Shown: positions 25,559-34,525, counted from the stretch's first letter. The stretch is 64,000 nucleotides of DNA from Planotetraspora phitsanulokensis (GCF_016863295.1 NZ_BOOP01000021.1:124001-188000); one strand, 5' to 3'. A program made the numbers and translations. The notes: a model not told the origin generated them from the letters alone.

Positions 25559-25856
25559 CGGCCCCGGAGAAATCTCTCGCTGCGACGCAGCCGATCCCTC
25601 CGACCCGCGTTTCGCCCGTCAGAGCGGCCCCTGAGCGATGGCTGACGCGGACGCCCTGCTGATCAGAAAGCTTATGTCGCATCTTTGGAAGGCGGCGATG
25701 CTCACACAGATCTGGGGAAAAGCATTCGGGACGCGCTCAGTGATTTCTTTCCGCTACCGGGCTGAAGAGAGCGCGACGGGAATCTGTAGCGGCATTTAGC
25801 CCGCGACGCACTCTCGTGCCGCCACCGGGCGTTACAGAGTCGCGGCGACCCCGACT

Positions 25857-25895
25857 GCCAAGGCAGAACCCGGCACAGCCGTTTTCTGCCTTGGC
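25857..25895 (-). terminator. terminator-like hairpin after the DUF1062 gene
   Basis: Perfect 12-bp stem: GCCAAGGCAGAA (25857-25868) with TTCTGCCTTGGC (25884-25895), and a 15-base loop. It is located 27 bases after the stop of the minus-strand gene 25922-26482. Confidence 0.6.
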
Positions 25896-25921
25896 GGAGA
25901 GCATCGCACCGACACCTGGAC

Positions 25922-26482
25922 CTACTGAACCGACCACACCAGGACGAATGAGAAATCCAGTTTCGTCCTGCGGTTCAGCGGGATATCGATCTTTACTCTG
26001 CGAGCGATCTCATTGCGGCTGATGCCTAATCCATGAGCGATGAGCCGCTCGGGACGGACTGGCACGGGATCGTCGAAGATGACCGTGATCTGAAGAGGCC
26101 ACGGATCCTCGGGAACGGGAGGTGCGTGGAGTTCCCAGCACCCGTCCCAATCGAGCGTGAACCGGTTGCGCCGGGCGATCAACGTGTCGAGAAGGGTATC
26201 CACGACGAGGGAAGGCGAGTTGGCCGAGTAACCGGCCAGAAGGTCAGCGGGCAGTGAGCGGACCGGGACGCGATCGTGGACGGTGAGCTTGCTGGTCCAG
26301 CCACAGGAAACGCAGTTGACCAGGAGCCAGACGTCGAGAAGTTTGCCGTTGGCGTTGATGCGGAATCTGCCGTTGCCGATGGTGGCGCGGCCGGAAGGGC
26401 AGGCCACGCACCGGAGGGCGAGCAGAGGCAGGCGGGTGCGCCGCACCGCCCAGGGCAGCACGATATGAGGATGTGAAGACAT
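25922..26482 (-). CDS. DUF1062-family protein
   Basis: 186 residues. Two Cys pairs, RCVACPSGRA near residue 25 and VNCVSCGWTSKLTVHDRV near 56, suggest a small zinc-ribbon-like fold, with FRINANGKLLDVWLLV between them. These are the features of DUF1062 proteins, which are widespread in Streptomyces relatives and have no known role. The C-terminal part (LGISRNEIARRVKIDIPLNR) looks like a helix-turn-helix, so a DNA- or RNA-binding role is possible. Single-gene unit. Confidence 0.78.
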   Translation of the reverse strand: MSSHPHIVLPWAVRRTRLPLLALRCVACPSGRATIGNGRFRINANGKLLDVWLLVNCVSCGWTSKLTVHDRVPVRSLPADLLAGYSANSPSLVVDTLLDTLIARRNRFTLDWDGCWELHAPPVPEDPWPLQITVIFDDPVPVRPERLIAHGLGISRNEIARRVKIDIPLNRRTKLDFSFVLVWSVQ

Positions 26483-26788
26483 GATCTCTCTGAAGACCTG
26501 ACGAAGAGCATGGGAAACAGAGCCGACGGCGTCGTCGGCGACCGATGCGCAGGGAAGTGTCAGGTCTAAAGAGCAGGCGGCGTCATGCGCGCGAAGTCCT
26601 CACGTTTGGGGTGAGAACCCAAGCTAGGCGACCACCATCCACAAGATCCACCCGTTTTCCGCGACCGCCGTCAGCAGGAGGGTTCAGGAACTGGATCGGA
26701 TGTTCGGCCGATGACGAATAGCGCCGAGTCTGTCCGTGGGGGGCTGTTGCACCGTGGGTCTGCTCATACGGGTGGGCAGTGCGACGCC

Positions 26789-27076
26789 ATCCGCGAATAC
26801 CCCGACGGCTGGGGCCTGGCCTTCCGCCCACAGGACATGGTCACCTCCGTCGGCCAGGTCAACGGCAACCACTGGGACGACTGGCTGGCGACCGACTGCC
26901 CCGCCCTGCTCATCCACGGCACCCGAAGCGACACACTCACCGCGGAACACGCCAAGGAGATGGCAGTCCGCCGTCCCAACACCCACCTCGATGAACTCGC
27001 GACCGGACACACCGTGCACGAGACCGATCCCGCCGGGTTCGCTGCAACGGTGCGCGCATTCCTCGACACGCTGTGA
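26789..27076 (+). pseudogene. alpha/beta hydrolase C-terminal fragment
   Basis: Encodes IREYPDGWGLAFRPQDM, then CPALLIHGTRSDTLTAEHAK and ATGHTVHETDPAGFAATVRA. This is the acid and His end of an alpha/beta hydrolase. The N-terminal half with the nucleophile elbow is absent, and the sequence before 26789 does not fit the family. A truncated gene next to an integrase-terminator relic, so probably cut by an insertion. Confidence 0.7.
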
Positions 27077-27082
27077 CTTGAG

Positions 27083-27150
27083 TCAAGGGCAACTGATCTG
27101 GCACGCGAGTGAGAAACAGCCTCAAAGAGATCAAGGCCCACTCACCCACG
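27083..27150 (+). repeat. integrase 3'-flank relic
   Basis: CAACTGATCTGGCACGCGAG, then TGAGAAACA and AAAGAGATCAAGGCCCA, matching the sequence right after the stop of the intact integrase (47,083-47,140). The tRNA end is missing; the match stops at the first terminator arm. Confidence 0.75.
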
Positions 27151-27283
27151 AGTCGTCGGCCTGCCGCGTTCAGCCCGATGCTGCCGCCTCGCCGGCCCGC
27201 CACCAAGCGATGGCGATCGTGGTCCAGGTCCAGGTCCAGGTCCACAAGGTCGAAGGCCGACTTCGATCGCTACGATGCCGATC

Positions 27284-27796
27284 ATGGAAAAACTGGATCC
27301 CCGCCGCACCGCATTGCTCCTTATCGACCTGATGACACGCATCGTTGAGCAGCCCACGGCACCACATTCCGGACCTACCGTGGTCGCCCGCTCCCTCGCT
27401 CTGGCCGACGCAGTGCGAAAGGCGGGCGGTCTGGTCGTCTCCGTGCGGGTCGAGCGGCCAGGCGTTGCGGAGCAGCCACCGGGCAGCGAGCTGGTGGAAG
27501 GGGTACTCGGCGACCTGGAGATCGTGAAGCGCACCTGGGGTGCATTCCACAACACCGGGCTGGAGGAGGCGCTGCGTAAGCACACCATCGACACCCTGAT
27601 CATCACCGGGATCGCCACGAACTTCGGCGTCGAGCAGACCGCGCGTTTCGCCGACGAGTTCGGCTTCAAGGTGATCCTGCCCGAGGACGCTGTCACGGCA
27701 CTCGACGCGCGCGCCCATGAGTTCGCCTTCGACTACATCTTCCCGCGTATCGCTACCGTCTGTACGACGGCCGAGGTCGTGGCAGCGCTGGACTGA
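27284..27796 (+). CDS. isochorismatase-family hydrolase
   Basis: About 170 residues with the isochorismatase fold: the catalytic Asp in ALLLIDLMTRIV, the Lys in VKRTWGAFHNTGLEEAL, and the loop IITGIATNFGVEQTARFADE. Cysteine-type members have Cys where this protein has Gly (GIATNFGVE). That matches the isochorismatase/EntB-like arrangement and argues against a thiol amidase. The start is uncertain (ATG 27275 or 27284; no good ribosome site). It lies directly after the integrase-flank relic, so its native upstream region may be lost. Confidence 0.85.
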   Translation: MEKLDPRRTALLLIDLMTRIVEQPTAPHSGPTVVARSLALADAVRKAGGLVVSVRVERPGVAEQPPGSELVEGVLGDLEIVKRTWGAFHNTGLEEALRKHTIDTLIITGIATNFGVEQTARFADEFGFKVILPEDAVTALDARAHEFAFDYIFPRIATVCTTAEVVAALD

Positions 27797-27906
27797 GATA
27801 ACTGTGAGTCCGCGTGGGACACCGCTGATCACCGGCAATCTGGCACGTGATCTAGTAACGCATCAGGCAGGGTCGCCCACGCACGCCTCAAGAAGGAGCT
27901 GTTCTC

Positions 27907-28791
27907 GTGCCGAGCGAACTCGTGGAATTGGCGCTACGAGAATTTCGCGTGGTCGCCGAGCGATACGACGCGCGGGTCGAGTCCCGGTCCGGCGCCGGTG
28001 TCCATGTCGTGCGGACGATCAACGGCGAGGCCGCGTACCTCAAGGCGACTCCGGCCACGCTGGGTGCTCAGGCGCTGGCGGCTGCCCGGCGGGAGCTGCG
28101 CTTCTACCGGTACCTCGCACCGACCGCCCCCGTGTGCACCCCACGCCTCCTCAACTTTCTGGACACCGAGGAGGGCGTGGCCGTACTTCTCGCGGCGGCG
28201 GGCCAGCCTCAAGACGCCCCGTCATGGACGCCGGGCATGTGGACCAGCCTGGGCAGGCACCTGGCGGCCCTGCACAGCATGCCTCTGCCGACAGCTGGCG
28301 ACTGGAACCGGCCCGATGCGCTGCTGGAGGCCCTCGCCACCCCGAACCTCACGGAGATCACCGCCTTCTGGGCGGCCCCGCTTCCCCAGCTTTCCGAGCT
28401 CATCGCCCGTCGTGCCGAACTCCGGGATCAGATCAGTGCGCTACCGCCGGTCTTCGTCCATGGGGACTGCCACACCGACAACATCGTGTACGCCGCGGGC
28501 TCGCCGGTCTTTTGCGACTGGCAGTCGGCCGGAGTCGGCCGGCCTGTCTCCGACCTGGCCTTCCTCAGTGTGCGCGCAACCCCCTCAGGCACGGTCGTGC
28601 CCCGGGTGCTGATCGATGCCTACTTGGACCATCGCCCCGGCGACCGCGGCCTTCTGGAACGCGCCCTGGTGGCGGAAGAACTCGCCGTCCTGGTCTTCCT
28701 CTGGCCGCCCTACGCCGCGTTCAACAGCCCGACGGGGATCGCTCGCGTCCGCTCCAGGGCACGCGAACTCGCAGAGCGGCACTCCAATTGA
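27907..28791 (+). CDS. aminoglycoside-phosphotransferase-family kinase
   Basis: 294 residues. Kinase-like fold with catalytic loop FVHGDCHTDNIV and metal loop FCDWQSAGVGRPVSDLAFL. GTG at 27907 follows AAGAAGGAG. The substrate may be an antibiotic or a cell metabolite and cannot be told from sequence. Only distantly similar to the kinase at 18401-19318. It ends just before a tRNA-Gly relic, so it looks like cargo of one of the inserted segments. Confidence 0.85.
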   Translation: MPSELVELALREFRVVAERYDARVESRSGAGVHVVRTINGEAAYLKATPATLGAQALAAARRELRFYRYLAPTAPVCTPRLLNFLDTEEGVAVLLAAAGQPQDAPSWTPGMWTSLGRHLAALHSMPLPTAGDWNRPDALLEALATPNLTEITAFWAAPLPQLSELIARRAELRDQISALPPVFVHGDCHTDNIVYAAGSPVFCDWQSAGVGRPVSDLAFLSVRATPSGTVVPRVLIDAYLDHRPGDRGLLERALVAEELAVLVFLWPPYAAFNSPTGIARVRSRARELAERHSN

Positions 28792-28829
28792 GTAACAACC
28801 GCTGCGACGCCAGTGAGCGCTCGAAATGG

Positions 28830-28930
28830 CGTCAGAAAAGATCAATACTCGGGTCGGGAATGCTCCCTGCCTGGGCATTCGTGTGTGGTGCGGCCGACGG
28901 GAATTGAACCTGCGCTTGTCAGCTTGGGAA
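28830..28930 (+). repeat. decayed terminator plus tRNA-Gly 3' relic
   Basis: CAGAAAAGATCAATACTCGG and TCGGGAATGCTCC, then CCTGGGCATTC, are a worn copy of the integrase terminator. 28887-28930 is a diverged copy of the 43-bp tRNA-Gly end (GGGAATTGAACCTGCG, then CTTGTCAGCTTGGGAA). The following TCGGCTAGTGATC flank is shared with the fresher copy at 43,650, which suggests the same kind of element in both places. Confidence 0.8.
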
Positions 28931-29124
28931 TCGGCTAGTGATCTTCCCCCGTGACCTGGAAAACGGGTCTGCAGCTCTGCGATCGTGGAGTGACCGTGAG
29001 TCCCCGCTGATCGCCGTTCGATCTGGCACGCATCTGGCACGAAGTCTCGATGTCAAGACACCGCTGACCGCAATGCATCGAGGTCCGAACGTACCGTCCA
29101 TTGATCTTGTGCCAAGATCGCGGG

Positions 29125-29520
29125 ATGCTGCAACTCACCGATTTCATCATCGACTGCCCGGACACGATGAAGCTGGCGGCCTTCTACTCCGAGGTGACGG
29201 GCCGCCCGATCAAGGAAGGCAGCCACGAGAACTGGGCCGGCATCAAGTTCGGTGAGGTCGAGCTGGCCTTCATCCGGGTGGACGACTACCGCGCTCCGCA
29301 GTGGCCCGACAGCGAGCACCCCAAGCAGTTCCACCTCGACTTCGAAGTGGACGAGATCGAGTCCGAGCAGCGCCGCGTCCTCGACCTCGGCGCGACGCTG
29401 CAGCAGGACTTAATCGGTACCGACGGCTACGGCTGGCGGGTCTACACCGACCCGATCGGCCACCCCTTCTGCCTGTGCCGCAACAAGGGCGTCATCTGGA
29501 CCGACCAGGGCCTGATCTAG
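29125..29520 (+). CDS. VOC (glyoxalase-fold) protein
   Basis: 131 residues from ATG 29125. Single VOC unit: TDFIIDCPDTMKLAAFYSEV at the start, FHLDFEVDEIESEQRRVLDL in the middle, and VYTDPIGHPFCLC at the end. It resembles each half of the two-domain VOC protein at 13620-14339 (YRAPQWPD is common to both). Substrate unknown. It sits between two element scars, so probably cargo. Confidence 0.83.
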   Translation: MLQLTDFIIDCPDTMKLAAFYSEVTGRPIKEGSHENWAGIKFGEVELAFIRVDDYRAPQWPDSEHPKQFHLDFEVDEIESEQRRVLDLGATLQQDLIGTDGYGWRVYTDPIGHPFCLCRNKGVIWTDQGLI

Positions 29521-29606
29521 CCCCGGCGTAGCCATGCCGGGCCGGGTGGTCCCGCGAGTGAAGTCACCGCCCCTGCTCCATAAGTCACAAGTTCCTGCCA
29601 ACCTCC

Positions 29607-29706
29607 CATCCCGCTTGCCGTCGACCCACTGCGGAGCGGCAGCGGGCCGGCGACGGAGGGGGCAAGCTCGGCTTGACGTGTCCCTGCGCCTTGGCACATT
29701 CCATGG
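29607..29706. repeat. 100-bp dispersed repeat, copy 1
   Basis: Matches 35,247-35,345 with scattered changes; for example TGCGGAGCGGCAGCGGGCCG against CGCGGAGCGGCAGCGGGCCG, and CGGCTTGACGTGTCCCT in both. No coding meaning recognised. Both copies stand next to broken genes (integrase/UTRA here, aldo-keto reductase there), so the repeat may be part of the element family's cargo boundary. Confidence 0.6.
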
Positions 29707-29708
29707 TG

Positions 29709-30071
29709 TTCGTGCTCGCCGCTGCGGTTCCTCCCCGATTTCGCGCCCTGGTCCTCCTCGCAACCTTTCGGCAGTCGGAGATGACAGCGCGGCTCCGCGT
29801 TGAGCCTGATGAGATCAGGGTCCGCGGGAGTCTGAAGACAGAGCCTCACATCCAGGGGCGCAACGGTGTCCGCTTTGACCACGTGATCGAGCAGATCACT
29901 GCGCGGATGCCGACGGCTGACGAGGCCAAGCGGCTGGGCATGCCCAAGAGCACGCCCGTCCTCGACGTCTGTGCGGCCGTACGGGACCCGGGAAGGTGTC
30001 CCTTTGCCGTGCTGGCCGTCGTGCTGCCCGCCGACCGTCACGAGCGAGAAGACGCCTATCCGATCGGCTAG
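29709..30071 (+). pseudogene. integrase fragment fused to GntR/UTRA fragment
   Basis: The first 80 bases (VLAAAVPPRFRALVLLATF) match integrase residues 184-202 of the intact gene at 45924. The frame then runs into QITARMPTADEAKRLGMPKS, then TPVLDVCAAVRD and VVLPADRHE, which looks like the effector (UTRA) domain end of a GntR-type regulator. Neither part is complete. This is a scrap joint created by insertion or deletion; the in-frame fusion is probably accidental. Confidence 0.55.
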
Positions 30072-30144
30072 GGAGTGTTGAGAAAGGCCTCTCCACCTAC
30101 GAGCGTGGGCCCAGATGGATGCGGTGCTCGCTCATATCGGGTGG

Positions 30145-30504
30145 TCACGCTGACGCCTGCGGCGTTTGGGCGGCGAGGCGTTTGCGTCGCTCGGTGCCCC
30201 ACGCGCCCAACGGGCGAAGGGCTTCGTTGAGTGACCTGCCGTACTCGGTCAGGGAGTACTCGACCCTGGGCGGGACTTCACGGAATACCTCGCGGTGGAT
30301 CAGCCCGTCTTCCTCCATCTCCCGCAGGTGCTGAATGAGCATCTTTTCGCTGACGCCGGGCAGGCCGCGTCTGAGCTCGCCGAAACGGCGGGTGCCGTGG
30401 TTGTTCAACTCCCAGAGGATCAGCGACTTCCACTTCCCCGACACCACGTCCATGGCGGCGTCGATGCCACAGATGTATGGGCCGCGCCGTGCGCTGGATG
30501 TCAT
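30145..30504 (-). CDS. HxlR-family regulator
   Basis: 119 residues with the HxlR winged helix: CGIDAAMDVVSGKWKSLILW, then GLPGVSEKMLIQHLREMEED and VEYSLTEYGRSL. A single Cys at 12, in the position used by redox-sensing HxlR members. It is divergent from the two imine-reductase-like genes with a 140-base shared region holding a perfect palindrome. It probably represses itself and that operon, with release by an electrophile, oxidant or substrate; the trigger is inferred. Confidence 0.9.
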   Translation of the reverse strand: MTSSARRGPYICGIDAAMDVVSGKWKSLILWELNNHGTRRFGELRRGLPGVSEKMLIQHLREMEEDGLIHREVFREVPPRVEYSLTEYGRSLNEALRPLGAWGTERRKRLAAQTPQASA

Positions 30505-30522
30505 CCAATCCTCCTAAATTCT

Positions 30523-30567
30523 AATACTTACAAATTAGTAAGTATTGCACAAATTAGTGAGTACTTG
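30523..30567. promoter_or_regulatory. HxlR operator region
   Basis: AATACTTAC (30523-30531) and its exact complement GTAAGTATT (30538-30546) form a 24-bp palindrome. A second half-similar site, CAAATTAGTGAGTACTTG (30550-30567), repeats the right half. The AT-rich composition stands out in this GC-rich DNA. The palindrome is 19 bases upstream of the HxlR start and about 100 bases upstream of the reductase operon. Confidence 0.75.
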
Positions 30568-30644
30568 TCGATTGGAATGTACTCGCGGAGGATGACGAGC
30601 GGCGCGCCAACCAGACCCAACGCATGAAGCGAAGGAAGATCCGA

Positions 30645-31514
30645 ATGAACACCAGAACCACGTTCCTGGGATTGGGAGCGATGGGCACCGCGCTGGCGGC
30701 TGCGGCACTCGACGCCGGCCACTCGATCACCATCTGGAACCGCACGCCGCATCGATCACAGGCCCTCGGAGAGAGCGGCGCCACCGTTGCTGACACGGTC
30801 AAAGAGGCGGTCGCAGGCGACGGAGTGATCGTCGCCTGCCTGTTCGACCACCGGTCGGTGCATGACGTACTGGATCCGGCCACCGCTGGCCTCTCCGGGC
30901 GTACCGTGATCAACCTGACCACCACGACGCCGAAACAGGCTCGCGAGCTCGCCTTGTGGGCCGCCGAGCGCGGCATCACCTACCTCGACGGCGCGATCAT
31001 GGCCGTCCCGCAGATGATTGGCAGTCCTGGTTCAGCGATCCTTTACAGCGGCTCGGCCACCGCCTTCGAGGAGCACCGGGCACTGCTCGACCTCTGGGGT
31101 GAGAGCAGCTACTTCGGGTCCGACGCCGGCATGGCCTCGCTCTACGACATGGCGCTTCTCGCCGGCATGTACACGATGTTCGCCGGCTTCATGCACGGCG
31201 CGGCGATGGTCGGCTCGGAGGGTGTGTCGGCAACGGAGTTCGCGACATGGGCGACTCCGTTTCTCGCCGCCATGACCGGGGGGCTCGCTGGTTTCGCCGC
31301 CGTCATCGACGCCAAGGACTATGCGGGCGAGGGCCAACAGAGCCTGGAGTTCACCGAAACCGCTCTCGCCGCTTTGACACGGGCGAGCATCGACCAAAGC
31401 GTCAACGTCGAAGTGCTCAAGCCTGTGCACGACATCGTTCGCCGGCAGATCGCCGCTGGGTTCGGCAAGCAAGGAACCGCCCGCATCTTCGAGGACCTGA
31501 GGAGCACCCGATGA
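30645..31514 (+). CDS. imine-reductase-like NAD(P)H oxidoreductase, Asp type
   Basis: 289 residues of the beta-hydroxyacid dehydrogenase/imine reductase superfamily. Rossmann motif GLGAMG at 9-14; WNRTPHR at 31-37 suits NADPH. The inter-domain helix reads ASLYDMALLAGMY, with Asp168 at what I take to be the catalytic position known to be Asp in many (R)-selective imine reductases. The Lys of true hydroxyacid dehydrogenases is absent. GAAGGAAG precedes ATG 30645. The end overlaps the next reductase by 4 bases (ATGA). It probably reduces cyclic imines or related C=N/C=O bonds. Divergent HxlR control is likely. Confidence 0.85.
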   Translation: MNTRTTFLGLGAMGTALAAAALDAGHSITIWNRTPHRSQALGESGATVADTVKEAVAGDGVIVACLFDHRSVHDVLDPATAGLSGRTVINLTTTTPKQARELALWAAERGITYLDGAIMAVPQMIGSPGSAILYSGSATAFEEHRALLDLWGESSYFGSDAGMASLYDMALLAGMYTMFAGFMHGAAMVGSEGVSATEFATWATPFLAAMTGGLAGFAAVIDAKDYAGEGQQSLEFTETALAALTRASIDQSVNVEVLKPVHDIVRRQIAAGFGKQGTARIFEDLRSTR

Positions 31515-32419
31515 GCAGCACCAGCCGTCTCGCTCCCGTGACGGTAATCGGCCTCGGCCCGATGGGTAGGGCGATGGCCGCCACCCTGATGAAGGCCGGG
31601 CATCCCGTTACCGTGTGGAACCGTACGCCGAGCCGCGCCGACGAACTCGTCGCAGAGGGCGCCCAGCGGGCGGTCACACCCGCGGCCGCGGTTGCTGCCG
31701 GCGAGCTGACCATCCTCAGCCTCACTGACTACCAGGCGATGTACGACATCCTCGGCCCGGTTGTGGAAGACCCGCAGCAGGCCGGTGTCCTAGGGGGCAA
31801 GGTCCTCGTCAACCTCAGCTCGGACACGCCTGATGCCTCCCGCGAGGCGGCGGCCTGGGCCGCCAAACACGGCGCAAGCTTCGTGACGGGTGGCGTGATG
31901 GTGCCCGCTCCCGCGGTCGGCACACCACACGCTTACGTGTTCTACAGCGGGCCCAAGGAGGTGTTCGACGTGCACGAACCGGTGCTGAGGATGATCGGCA
32001 AGCCGCGATACCTCGGTCACGATCCGGGACTGGCCCAGCTCTTCTACCAAGCCAACCTCGACGTGTTCCTCACCGCACTGTCGAGTCTGCTCCACGCCAC
32101 GGCGCTCATCACCGCGGCCGGCGTGCCGGCGGCGAAGTTTCTGCCCGGTGCCCTGACAACGCTTACCGGTATCCCGGCAATGATCGGCGACGGGCTGGAG
32201 CTGGCCCGCCGGCTGGAGGCGGCCGACCACCCGGGCGAGCTCAGCACGGCGGCAATGATGGGTGCCACGGCGGACCACATTCTGCGGACCAGTAAGACGG
32301 TCGGCATCGACGTCGAACTGCCGAACGCGGTTAAGTCGCACTACGACCGCGCGATCGCCGCAGGTCACGGCAGCAAGAACTGGACAGCCCTCTACGAAGT
32401 GATCAAGTCGCGGAGCTGA
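31511..32419 (+). CDS. imine-reductase-like NAD(P)H oxidoreductase, Tyr type
   Basis: 302 residues, a paralogue of the preceding gene. GLGPMG at 14-19 and WNRTPSR at 36-42. The inter-domain helix reads AQLFYQANLDVFL, putting Tyr179 where the partner has Asp168. In imine reductases Asp and Tyr at this point go with different stereochemical preference, so the two enzymes may act on the same substrate class with different outcome, or form a mixed dimer (these enzymes are domain-swapped dimers). Start overlaps the preceding stop, so expression is coupled. Confidence 0.85.
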   Translation: MSSTSRLAPVTVIGLGPMGRAMAATLMKAGHPVTVWNRTPSRADELVAEGAQRAVTPAAAVAAGELTILSLTDYQAMYDILGPVVEDPQQAGVLGGKVLVNLSSDTPDASREAAAWAAKHGASFVTGGVMVPAPAVGTPHAYVFYSGPKEVFDVHEPVLRMIGKPRYLGHDPGLAQLFYQANLDVFLTALSSLLHATALITAAGVPAAKFLPGALTTLTGIPAMIGDGLELARRLEAADHPGELSTAAMMGATADHILRTSKTVGIDVELPNAVKSHYDRAIAAGHGSKNWTALYEVIKSRS

Positions 32420-32532
32420 CGGAGACACGTAGGACTCGTTTCGCTGAATCACTTACGATCCGTGTCGGATGTGTCCGCCGTCGGGGAAAGGCCCGCCCTG
32501 CGTTGTTGGTCGCCTATGTCAGAGTGAGCAGC

Positions 32533-33453
32533 ATGCTTGCGATCACGGTAGAGACTGAGGACGGGCAGCGGCACGTCCGGATAGCCGCACAGGAGCTGGC
32601 CGGCCTCGTCCGCCGGATTGGGGGCGAGGACGACAAGTTCCTCGTTGTTCAGCGGATCCCCGATCTGCCCGATGTCTTCATCCAGGTGTGGCACCAGGCA
32701 GGGGGCGACTACACGCTGGAGTACCGCGACGGCGCGCCCGACCGGCACTTCGAGGTGATGCTCGACGGACCAGAGCCGGTGATCGTGGCGATGACCGGCT
32801 GGGTTCGCGCGGACCGCGGCTGGGACTCTGGGTTGGACTGGGTGCCGGTGGATTTGGGGCCGGCACCGGATCCGGTGCCCCCGCTCGAACTCGACGAGGG
32901 CCAGCGTGAGCAGCTTGAAAAGCGCGTCCGTGAGGTGCTGGTTGGCGGCTATGTCACGCGAGCACAGCTTTCCGAGATCGCGCAGGACTATCTCGTCTCT
33001 GGAGACTACCGGCCGGTCTCGCCCGAGCAGGCGCGGGCATTGGCCGACCGGATGTGGTTGGAGCGCGTTGAGGAACAAGCCGCCTGGGAGGGCGAGACGG
33101 ACCCGGAGCGGCTCACCCGGGCTTTTACGGCACTGGAGACGGCCGGCATCACGGCACGGGAGGACTTCACCTGTTGCCGTTCGTGTGGTCAGGAGGAGAT
33201 CGGCGGAGTGGGCTCTTCGGACGCCCGTGGCTTCGTCTACTTCCACTCCCAGTGCACAGACGCGGCTGCGGGCGGCCATGGGCTGATGCTCTTGTACGGC
33301 GGATTCGACGGTTCACCGGAGACGACGGCAACTATCGGCCGGGAGGTCGTGGCGGCGCTTGAGGGGAGCGGGCTGTCGGTGGAGTGGAATGGCGAACCCC
33401 AGCAAGCCATCACGATCACGCCGCTGGACTGGCGCAGACGACTTGTCGGCTAG
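32533..33453 (+). CDS. DUF6891-containing protein
   Basis: 306 residues from ATG 32533. The N-terminal half is acidic and unassigned (LVRRIGGEDDKFLVVQRIPD). The C-terminal half fits the actinobacterial DUF6891 type: LTRAFTALETAGITAREDFT, the CCRSCGQEEIGG cysteine cluster, ARGFVYFHSQ and LMLLYGGFDG. It may bind a metal through the clustered Cys. Role unknown. It appears to stand alone, 113 bases after the reductase operon. Confidence 0.75.
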   Translation: MLAITVETEDGQRHVRIAAQELAGLVRRIGGEDDKFLVVQRIPDLPDVFIQVWHQAGGDYTLEYRDGAPDRHFEVMLDGPEPVIVAMTGWVRADRGWDSGLDWVPVDLGPAPDPVPPLELDEGQREQLEKRVREVLVGGYVTRAQLSEIAQDYLVSGDYRPVSPEQARALADRMWLERVEEQAAWEGETDPERLTRAFTALETAGITAREDFTCCRSCGQEEIGGVGSSDARGFVYFHSQCTDAAAGGHGLMLLYGGFDGSPETTATIGREVVAALEGSGLSVEWNGEPQQAITITPLDWRRRLVG

Positions 33454-33784
33454 GGGCGCGTGGCTTCCGGCTTCGCCTGGGACCTGGCCCGTCTTGAGTT
33501 GGCGGCCCGAGTTGCCGGCGGCCGGGACCGGCCCCCAGGCCGCATGCCCGGCCGCCGAGCGGGCGTAGGGCCGCGAGGCGGTGCGAAGCGCCGCCCTTGA
33601 TCTCTATAAGCACAATTCGGCAAGACAAGCCCGTGCCCGGTGTCCTGCTTCGGATGATGCTTGATACTGCGGCCTCGGTTGATGGTTGACGTGATCAACC
33701 CGGAGTCGTGCCGGGTGTGCGACTCGCGGCGGATGAGTGCGCGTCCGCGCCTCGGTGCCTGACCGCACCCGGCGATCGCGTTGA
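33454..33784. other. gene-free stretch
   Basis: 331 bases between convergent genes. No credible reading frame or RNA gene seen. Around 33,600-33,670 the base composition drops (TCTATAAGCACAATTCGG), suggesting foreign or degraded sequence. Confidence 0.4.
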
Positions 33785-34525
33785 TCAGGCCGCGCTGGTC
33801 TTCAGCGTGGTGGCGGCGGCGGACAGCAGGGCCTGTAGCCGGTTGTGCGGAAAGTGATCCGCCCCGGCTGCCGGTTCCACGCGGGTGCTGTAGAAGTCCG
33901 CCTCGTGGTCGTCTTCCTGACGGGCCCACAGGTTGCCGGCTTCGTCGCGCTGCCAGACCACGTTCTGACCGCGGAAATCCGCACGCTCGAGCCAGTCGGT
34001 GCCACTCGGCCAATAGCCGTCCCACTTCTGCGGGCGTAGCGAGGCGAACGCCGCGTCTACGGCGGCGAGGGCGCCGTCCACGTCGTCGTCCTCGAAGACT
34101 GCGGCGAACCGGCAGAGCAGCGCCAGCGGCGCCCCGGGGTGATGCAACTGTGGGTCGAGGGCTGCGACCGCCCGGCAGATCAGGTCGAGTTCTACCCAGC
34201 GCAACGCGTAGGGGTGCCAGTGCGCAAGGTCGTCCCAGCCCAACTCCGTGGTGTCGGCCGAGTCCGGGGCGGCGACAGCCAGGGTGTAGGAGTCGGCCGA
34301 GCCGTCGACAGTCAGCAGCACGCGGTGGCCGCCGCCGACATAGAACTCCACATCGAGCGCCGTATCGTCCGAATCCTGGTCGCCTTTGTCGTCGAGGTCA
34401 TCGCCGAGCAGTTCTTCGAGGTCGCCGAGCCGATCGGCTCCGGGGCCGTCCTCATGGGCGAACATGTATCGCGCCCAGAACACTGGACTATGCAATGACT
34501 CGCGCAGGGGTGGTGGAATGGCCAT
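33785..34525 (-). CDS. hypothetical protein
   Basis: 246 residues from ATG 34525, opening MAIPPPLRESLHSPVFWARY. Acidic, with a stretch of Asp residues at about 40-55 and several Trp (WPSGTDWLERADFRGQNVVW). No signal peptide or membrane segment; no family recognised. The frame stays open further upstream, but that part is Arg-rich and lies over an integrase relic, so the later start is preferred. Single gene. Confidence 0.55.
   Translation of the reverse strand: MAIPPPLRESLHSPVFWARYMFAHEDGPGADRLGDLEELLGDDLDDKGDQDSDDTALDVEFYVGGGHRVLLTVDGSADSYTLAVAAPDSADTTELGWDDLAHWHPYALRWVELDLICRAVAALDPQLHHPGAPLALLCRFAAVFEDDDVDGALAAVDAAFASLRPQKWDGYWPSGTDWLERADFRGQNVVWQRDEAGNLWARQEDDHEADFYSTRVEPAAGADHFPHNRLQALLSAAATTLKTSAA

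Noticed and set aside
18401-28791. Calling the two phosphotransferases and the beta-lactamase-fold gene an antibiotic-resistance cluster
   Set aside because: They are far apart, belong to families with many non-resistance roles, and the hydrolase has no signal peptide.
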